Source of the DNA: Phascolarctobacterium sp.
Lineage (GTDB): Bacteria > Bacillota > Negativicutes > Acidaminococcales > Acidaminococcaceae
Length of the DNA stretch: 47,420 nt
NCBI GenBank assembly: GCA_017623055.1
Contig: JAGAPX010000028.1
Location: 1 to 47,420, forward strand
Direction of reading: 5' to 3'
In this document: in pieces, positions 42,353 through 47,420 of the stretch
Layout: the number at the start of each line of letters is the position of its first letter
Position numbering within the stretch: the stretch's first letter is position 1
Program-made: the position numbers and the translations under genes
Notes under the pieces: generated by a model
The model's input: the letters and a program-made list of their open reading frames with translations, nothing else
Database searches by the model: none
What the model was told of the DNA's origin: nothing

Positions 42353-42916
42353 TCAGCACACTCCTAATTTTGCCAGAATCAACTGCAGACGGGTAAGCGG
42401 CAGACCTACCACGTTATTGTAGCAGCCGTTAATCTTTTCGACTAAAACGGCGCCCATTCCTTGAATACCATATGCTCCGGCTTTATCAAGCGGTTCACCG
42501 GTAGCAACGTATTTTTTTATTTCTTCATCAGTCAGCTCGCGGAACACTACTTCCGTTTCGCAAACCTCTGCAAGCATTTCGCCTGCATAACTCACAGCAA
42601 TCCCGGTCATAACCTTGTGAGTTTTACCGGAAAGCTGCTTTAACATTTCAACGGCATCCTCTTCATTTTGAGGCTTGCCTAAAATCATACCTTCTGCGAC
42701 TACCACCGTATCAGCAGCAATCACAGGTAAAGAATCACCCTTAATTTTTACTACAGCCTTGCATTTACCAATAGCATTGGCAAGCACAACATCTTCTGCC
42801 TGCACCGCGCTACCACTTACCTCGTCAAAATCTGCGGGGCAAACCTTAGCTTCAATGCCAATTTGCTGTAATAACGCCAAACGGCGGGGAGAAGCAGATG
42901 CTAAAATTACCTGCAT
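42353..42916 (-). CDS. maf: Maf-type nucleoside triphosphate pyrophosphatase
   Basis: Maf proteins hydrolyse non-canonical or modified NTPs and are linked to septum control. The 187-residue product has ILASASPRRLALLQQIG at the N-terminus, VIAADTVVV and later EPLDKAGAYGIQGMGAVLVE, all family blocks. It lies between the RseC-like gene and radC, with short gaps, at the front of the mre operon. Confidence 0.95.
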   Translation of the reverse strand: MQVILASASPRRLALLQQIGIEAKVCPADFDEVSGSAVQAEDVVLANAIGKCKAVVKIKGDSLPVIAADTVVVAEGMILGKPQNEEDAVEMLKQLSGKTHKVMTGIAVSYAGEMLAEVCETEVVFRELTDEEIKKYVATGEPLDKAGAYGIQGMGAVLVEKINGCYNNVVGLPLTRLQLILAKLGVC

Positions 42917-42925
42917 ATTCTTCTC

Positions 42926-43375
42926 CTATTCCTCCTTAGCGGGTTCGCTAGGTTTATCGTTTAAATCAATGGTCATTTCCGCAGCTTCGATTTCTACGAC
43001 TACGGGTTGCACACCTTCGCGAACTGCGTCACGTTTAAAAGTGCGAACATAGGTCATTGCCATAAACAGCCACAACGCTACACCGCCAACCATGAACCAC
43101 AGGGGGTCCATATAAAAGAAAGTAGCCAAGCTTCTACCAAATGCTAAGCCAGCCAGCACACCCAAAACAGGGAAGCCATAAATAATCAGTTGGCTTTTGC
43201 TTTTTTCTAATTCTTGGTACTCAACGCCTACCACATCGCCCACTTTAGCGTTAATGGGGCACCAGCAGTCCAAATATTTAGGAATACCGGTAACGGTAGT
43301 TTTAGTTCTATCAACTTTAACTTCAGCACGTTCACCATGCTTTTTTATCAAAAGACCTTTAATCTCAGCAGCCAT
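42926..43375 (-). CDS. RseC/MucC-like two-helix membrane protein
   Basis: This 149-residue protein has the RseC/MucC layout. The N-terminal soluble part has a cysteine pair (Cys37, Cys39, in LDCWCPINAKVGDVVGVEY), followed by two hydrophobic helices (about residues 63-82 and 92-112) and an acidic tail. RseC relatives work with the Rnf/SoxR-reducing system or sigma-E signalling; neither partner is in the window. Start ATG 43375 follows GAGGTTTATTG. Confidence 0.6.
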   Translation of the reverse strand: MAAEIKGLLIKKHGERAEVKVDRTKTTVTGIPKYLDCWCPINAKVGDVVGVEYQELEKSKSQLIIYGFPVLGVLAGLAFGRSLATFFYMDPLWFMVGGVALWLFMAMTYVRTFKRDAVREGVQPVVVEIEAAEMTIDLNDKPSEPAKEE

Positions 43376-43390
43376 CAATAAACCTCTTTC

Positions 43391-43681
43391 TTAATACGCT
43401 TTCATAAAAACATACCAGTAGCCTAAGCCAAAGATTACACCATAAATTGCCAAAAACACAACGCAGCCTTGCCAGCAAACGGGATAACCAAAGTTAATAT
43501 ATTCGCCCAAAATACCACGTTTATTAAAGAAGGTGTATTTAGCACGACGTTTGAACCAGCAAGCCTTGTTTACGGGGCCAATAAGTTTAGCAACAGCAAA
43601 AATATAAAAGAACGCAGCAATAAAAACATGAATTACTCTTGCACCTACAAGGGCAGGCGCTACGTGTTCAATAGCTTCCAT
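43391..43681 (-). CDS. Small membrane protein of unknown function
   Basis: I do not recognise this 96-residue protein. Two hydrophobic helices (about 14-36 and 71-92) flank a basic stretch with KACWFKRRAKYTFFNKRG. There are two further cysteines (around residues 69 and 73, YPVCWQGC). It lies 15 bases upstream of the RseC-like gene on the same strand, so joint function is likely but unknown. The ATG at 43681 follows AAAGGAGAGAA. Confidence 0.7.
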   Translation of the reverse strand: MEAIEHVAPALVGARVIHVFIAAFFYIFAVAKLIGPVNKACWFKRRAKYTFFNKRGILGEYINFGYPVCWQGCVVFLAIYGVIFGLGYWYVFMKAY

Positions 43682-43707
43682 CTTGTGAAATTCTCTCCTT
43701 TAATTTA

Positions 43708-44211
43708 TTACAGTTGGATATATTTATCAGGTAATTGTTTGCGAAGCACTTTAATAAATTGGTCACTGGATTTGAAAAGTAAACCAGCCAATTTATTCTT
43801 TTTGCCTTCGGTGAATACTAACAAACGTTGAGGATTGGGGTCCAAAGAATTGTAGCGATGAATGTAGTGACGGATTTTAGTTTTGCGGAAGAAGCTTTTT
43901 ACATATTTTTGAGTAAAGCTTTCAGTACGGGTCAAATCCACAAAATAGCTACGTCTTAAACCCAAGCCGTGGGTAATAACTTCCAAACGCATATCTTTGT
44001 AAAGAATCAAAGTATAGCCGTAAGACACGCGCCAAACCCACAAGCTAAGTAAGCAAAGGTCGATACCCCAGCCAAGATAATTAATTCTTCCTGTATCCAA
44101 ATAACCGGTTACTTCGTAACCAAACAGAGCTAAAATTGCCAGCAGTGCCAAGCCTGCGAAAACTTTTCTGTCGTTAGCAGTAGTAGATGTTTCACGATAT
44201 AATTCTTCCAA
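43708..44211 (-). CDS. Membrane protein with PH-like C-terminal domain, function unknown
   Basis: The 167-residue protein has two hydrophobic segments (about 18-36 and 43-63). A basic, beta-rich C-terminal region follows (GYTLILYKDMRLEVITHGLG, then RRSYFVDLTRTES), resembling bacterial PH-like membrane domains; that match is by eye only. The start is TTG 44211, after GGAGGGAAC; no ATG fits. It is the first gene of the block leading to maf, radC and mreBCD. Confidence 0.65.
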   Translation of the reverse strand: MEELYRETSTTANDRKVFAGLALLAILALFGYEVTGYLDTGRINYLGWGIDLCLLSLWVWRVSYGYTLILYKDMRLEVITHGLGLRRSYFVDLTRTESFTQKYVKSFFRKTKIRHYIHRYNSLDPNPQRLLVFTEGKKNKLAGLLFKSSDQFIKVLRKQLPDKYIQL

Positions 44212-44271
44212 AATGTTCCCTCCAAGATTAACGATATATTGCGGAAATTCGTTTCCTTCTAAATCTTATTT

Positions 44272-44277
44272 ATTATA
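44272..44277 (-). promoter_or_regulatory. Candidate -10 element of the maf-mre operon
   Basis: TATAAT on the minus strand about 60 bases ahead of the first gene. No good -35 was seen at the right distance. Confidence 0.4.
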
Positions 44278-44361
44278 TCAAAAAAAAGATGGAAAGCATA
44301 TAGTTTTTTCGCCACCTATTGGTAAAAAAAGTTACATATTGCAACTTCCCTTTTCGTATGT

Positions 44362-44393
44362 AAAAAGGCTCCGCAATTTTGCGGAGCCTTTTT
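44362..44393. terminator. Terminator of the autotransporter gene
   Basis: A perfect 14-bp stem, AAAAAGGCTCCGCA (44362-44375) with TGCGGAGCCTTTTT (44380-44393). It ends the autotransporter transcript on the minus strand. Confidence 0.88.
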
Positions 44394-44419
44394 AATTATA
44401 AGAATCACTTTATCAAATT

Positions 44420-46960
44420 TTAGAAGCTGTAGCGTACGCCCAAGTTCCATTGCCAGTTGGTATCTACTTCGCCACCAAAGGTTTTTTCGATATCAGCATA
44501 GATATAGGTTGCTTTGGACAGGTTGATGTTAGCACCTACGCCAACTTCCCACCAGCCGCCACCAAGGTCGTTTTCAAGAACAGCATCATTGTTCAAGGTT
44601 GCTTTGGTTTCGCCGTCGAAGTCATACAAGTAGGAAGCACGTGCATATACGTTGCCCTTTTCGATATCTTTACCCAAGGAGAATCCAATGCGACCAACCA
44701 AGGATTCCATACCGTCTTGTGCTACCTTAACATCATTTTTGGTAACATAGTCAACTGCAGAAACTTTACCATAGGTCAATTCAACTTGAGGTTCAATCCA
44801 CAAGCCTTTGCCTTGTTGGATGCGTTTACCAGCTTCTGCACTGAAGCTGTAAGCATTGGTATCGTAATCAGCATCGCCTTGACCACCTTGAACGGTGAAG
44901 TCATTTTCCAAACGAGCATATTTAGCAATCAAATCAATGAAAGTACCGTCATCATTCAGCTTGCTACCATAAACGGACAATGCTTTGTTAGTGCTTTCGC
45001 CAGTACCTTGTGCAAAGTTGTTTTCTGCATCAGTGTAGCTAAGTGCAACACCAACAGTCCAACGTTTGTCAACGCTGAGTTTTTCGTCATAACCTAATTG
45101 ATATTGGTTGTATTGATTTTTAACGCTGTTGTATTCGCTTTCGCCGCGAACCATACGAACCCAAACGCCGTGCTCACCATTCGCATTACGCAATTCACCC
45201 ATACGTTTATTCATATCGTTCATTTCTGCACGCCAGCTCATTAAGCCGATAGCAGCCATGTCGTTTACGCTTACGTTAGCAGCAGCAACTTCTTTACTAC
45301 CTTCATTTACAGTAACATCACCCAAACCATTTACATCAGCAGTTACATTATCATAAATAGCGTTTTTAAGTTGAACTTTATCTGCTACAACAGAACCATC
45401 ATTAGTTGTTACTACTTTAGATAATGCACTTAATGTTTCATCTGTATTACTGTCTTCTGTAACAGTAGCAACTGTTAAACTACCAATACTATCAGTACCA
45501 ATTGTCACCAATCCAGGTGTGATATCACTTACAACTAATTTACCACTATTACCAGAAAGAGTAGTGACATTACTTTCGCCAGTTACAGTCCAAGTGGAAC
45601 CAGTACCAAGATCTAATTTAACACCAAAATCTTCGGTATTGCCATACTCATTAACAACCGCACCTTTTAAACTACCATCATTACCCAAAGCCACATCAAT
45701 CTTCGGAGTATTATTCGGATAATAATTGTCAACCAAAATATCACCAATAATATTAGCAGAACCACCTGCATTAGGAGTAATTACTGTTTCGCCATTCATA
45801 GCTATAACTGCACATCCGCCATCAGCACCAGAAGGAGTAGCAGTAATATTAATTTTATCAGCATTAGCATTTATGCTTCCGCCTTCATTCACCAAACCAT
45901 TCACACCACCAATAGTCAGTTCGTTTTTAGCAATGAATTTAGTTTCACCAGCTCCATTATACAATGCATTATGACCATTAGTAGTATTAATAGTAACATT
46001 ATTACCTACTATTCTGAGACCTTCAGTTCTGCCAGTAGCTTCACTACCTTTTGCAAAAAGTACACCAACACCATCTTTAATAACAACATCATTTTTCGCT
46101 TCAATGCTTACATATGCTGTGTCTTCAGCACCTTCACCACCTGTAGCATTTACAGCACCAGTTACAGTTACATTATTATCAGCATAAATATCTACCTCGC
46201 CTTTTTTAACTGTAACATTACCATTAATTGTGACAATATCAGTAGCTTCAATATCGACAATTGCTTTTCCAGTATTTAATGTGTCAACATCACCATTAAA
46301 AGTTGCATTACCAACATTAATATCAATCTTACCATCGCCATTGGCAGTAATAGCATTATTAGCTTTCCCTTCAGCAGAACGATCAGAAATTATGGTAAGT
46401 GTAGAAGCAGTAATAGTTGTTTCACCAGCACCATTTAATACTGTTCTTCCATTGGAAGAAAGTAATATTTCATTAGCAATAAGGGTATGTGCATCGTTAG
46501 ATTGTGTACTATAAATGGCATATCCACCACTAGAAGCTACTGATATGTAACTTGCTGTAATACTATCTACTGATTTATGACCAAGACCTACTGCATTTTC
46601 ACTATCTGAATCAGTTCTAACTTCAACGCGAGTATTACCATTCAATTCACCAATAATATTAGTGTTTGCAACAACACCGTGCAAATCACCGCCCTCATCA
46701 GTATCAGTAACTATGGTTAAAGTTTTATTATTAGCTAAAGTAATATTAACCCTTTCAGCATCACTCAAACTGGAATAACTTGCTTTACCAATCATTGTTT
46801 CTTTGCTTCCACTAATAATAACATCACTATTAACTTCATAATCACCAGCAACCACAACATTATCACCAGATGACAATTCTGCCGCCATAGCACTACCAGT
46901 AATAACAAACGCCATCAAAGCGCCCAGTGCCAAGCTTCTTCTCATCATTTTCTTACTCAT
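44420..46960 (-). CDS. Autotransporter with beta-helix passenger
   Basis: An 846-residue type V secretion protein. It has a signal peptide (residues 1-27, ending ITGSAMA) and a passenger (about 28-590) rich in short strands, Asn, Thr and Gly. The passenger carries repeated pieces such as NGAGET (176-181 and 335-340), each followed by an I-x-A-x-x-L-T-I strand. The C-terminal beta-barrel (about 595-846) runs from GVWVRMVRGESEY to a terminal aromatic (WNLGVRYSF). The passenger probably folds as a beta-helix on the cell surface; adhesion is possible but unproven. ATG 46960 lies in a weak ribosome context (AAAGAAGGCG). Confidence 0.9.
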   Translation of the reverse strand: MSKKMMRRSLALGALMAFVITGSAMAAELSSGDNVVVAGDYEVNSDVIISGSKETMIGKASYSSLSDAERVNITLANNKTLTIVTDTDEGGDLHGVVANTNIIGELNGNTRVEVRTDSDSENAVGLGHKSVDSITASYISVASSGGYAIYSTQSNDAHTLIANEILLSSNGRTVLNGAGETTITASTLTIISDRSAEGKANNAITANGDGKIDINVGNATFNGDVDTLNTGKAIVDIEATDIVTINGNVTVKKGEVDIYADNNVTVTGAVNATGGEGAEDTAYVSIEAKNDVVIKDGVGVLFAKGSEATGRTEGLRIVGNNVTINTTNGHNALYNGAGETKFIAKNELTIGGVNGLVNEGGSINANADKINITATPSGADGGCAVIAMNGETVITPNAGGSANIIGDILVDNYYPNNTPKIDVALGNDGSLKGAVVNEYGNTEDFGVKLDLGTGSTWTVTGESNVTTLSGNSGKLVVSDITPGLVTIGTDSIGSLTVATVTEDSNTDETLSALSKVVTTNDGSVVADKVQLKNAIYDNVTADVNGLGDVTVNEGSKEVAAANVSVNDMAAIGLMSWRAEMNDMNKRMGELRNANGEHGVWVRMVRGESEYNSVKNQYNQYQLGYDEKLSVDKRWTVGVALSYTDAENNFAQGTGESTNKALSVYGSKLNDDGTFIDLIAKYARLENDFTVQGGQGDADYDTNAYSFSAEAGKRIQQGKGLWIEPQVELTYGKVSAVDYVTKNDVKVAQDGMESLVGRIGFSLGKDIEKGNVYARASYLYDFDGETKATLNNDAVLENDLGGGWWEVGVGANINLSKATYIYADIEKTFGGEVDTNWQWNLGVRYSF

Positions 46961-47020
46961 AAAAATTCGCCTTCTTTCATAATATTTTTTAGTTCAAAGC
47001 TAAGTAAGAAATAAAAATTT

Positions 47021-47049
47021 ATTATAAGCTACACATCGTAGCTATATAA
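47021..47049 (-). promoter_or_regulatory. Autotransporter promoter with a dyad filling its spacer
   Basis: TATAAT (47021-47026) and TTATAT (47044-47049) are 17 bases apart on the minus strand. The spacer is exactly a perfect inverted repeat, AGCTAC-N5-GTAGCT (47027-47043). It may be a repressor operator; a weak terminator of the upstream XRE gene is the alternative. Confidence 0.5.
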
Positions 47050-47050
47050 C

Positions 47051-47383
47051 CTAAACTCCTTTAATCTCAACCGCTTTAAGCAGTCTCAAAATTTGCACAG
47101 CATCTTCCAGCTCAATGGCTTGCTTCCCAGTACCCTCGCCTTTCGCATTGGTAGCTTCCTCTGCTTCAGCGTCAAAGTCTACGAAAAAGTCCGCCATCTT
47201 GCATTCCAAAATCTCTTTCATTTTGAAAAGGTTTTGCGTGGTAATGGTTGTCCTGCCACTTTCCATGTTACTTAAGTTCGTTTGGGAAAGCCCCAACATT
47301 TCTGCCATCTTCGTTTGAGAAATGCCTTTATCCATTCGCATAAACTTTACCCTACGACCTAGCAGTTTAAAATTTTCTTCCAT
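47051..47383 (-). CDS. XRE family (HTH_3) transcriptional regulator
   Basis: A 110-residue DNA-binding protein with an N-terminal lambda-repressor-like helix-turn-helix (about residues 8-62). The recognition region is SQTKMAEMLGLSQTNLSNME, followed by SGRTTITTQNLFKMKEIL. The C-terminal half is acidic, then a short helix. ATG 47383 follows GAGGTGAGTAGGG. It is just upstream of the autotransporter on the same strand, so it may regulate that gene; nothing beyond 47420 is visible. Confidence 0.88.
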   Translation of the reverse strand: MEENFKLLGRRVKFMRMDKGISQTKMAEMLGLSQTNLSNMESGRTTITTQNLFKMKEILECKMADFFVDFDAEAEEATNAKGEGTGKQAIELEDAVQILRLLKAVEIKGV

Positions 47384-47420
47384 CCCTACTCACCTCAATC
47401 AAAACTTTTCAAACAATGTC

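Overview
The window looks like chromosomal DNA from a Gram-negative-walled Firmicute of the class Negativicutes (an Acidaminococcaceae/Phascolarctobacterium-like bacterium is my guess; the genus is not proven). The evidence is a mix of Firmicute housekeeping (CtsR-ClpC-RadA, L27 with a cleavable N-terminus plus its protease Prp, strong TTGACA/TATAAT promoters, GGAGG ribosome sites) with true outer-membrane proteins (a TonB-dependent receptor and an autotransporter barrel). Class III NrdD/NrdG and a Nim-like flavoprotein point to an anaerobe. No phage, CRISPR array or intact insertion sequence was seen.

Layout. 1-3700 (- strand): the str operon, L7Ae-like protein, rpsL, rpsG, fusA, tuf (tuf is cut by the window edge), driven by a near-consensus promoter. 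3964-6030: galE, then a broken small gene divergent from a small sigma-70-like regulator. 6330-9148 (-): a thioesterase/CofE-like/membrane-anchored trio and an AI-2E-type permease, then tRNA-Arg(CCG). 9406-13668: a TonB-dependent receptor divergent from a Nim-like flavoprotein and a Crp/Fnr regulator, followed by two split YeeE/YedE membrane proteins. 13872-15431: a metallophosphoesterase and a tandem DUF1508 protein. 15652-22272 (-): ctsR, a zinc-finger-ClpC fusion, radA, dpaL and a fumarylacetoacetate-hydrolase-family gene in one tight series. 22461-23792 (+): LemA and a TPM-domain protein. 23832-26519 (-): nrdD-nrdG under two NrdR boxes. 26896-30771: a DMT transporter, a periplasmic rhodanese, an SGNH hydrolase-Ogt fusion, and an iron-containing alcohol dehydrogenase divergent from the fusion. 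30826-44211 (-): a long growth and cell-shape block. In transcription order it holds two unknown membrane proteins, an RseC-like protein, maf, radC, mreBCD, mrdA (PBP2), rodA, the TIGR03960/TIGR03936 radical-SAM pair, rng, rplU, prp and rpmA. 44420-47383 (-): an XRE regulator followed by a large autotransporter.

How it works together. Most of the window is core biology: translation factors, proteolysis and repair, rod-shape wall synthesis, and anaerobic dNTP synthesis. The less ordinary points are these: McsA-type zinc-finger residues fused onto ClpC with mcsB missing; an SGNH-Ogt fusion whose promoter shares a single -35 hexamer with the divergent dehydrogenase; a sigma-like regulator facing a decayed partner; a perfect dyad filling the spacer of the autotransporter promoter just downstream of an XRE gene; and a changed predicted Prp cleavage site in L27. 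None of these proves a wholly new system. The sigma pair, the fusion proteins and the unknown membrane trio are the best leads.
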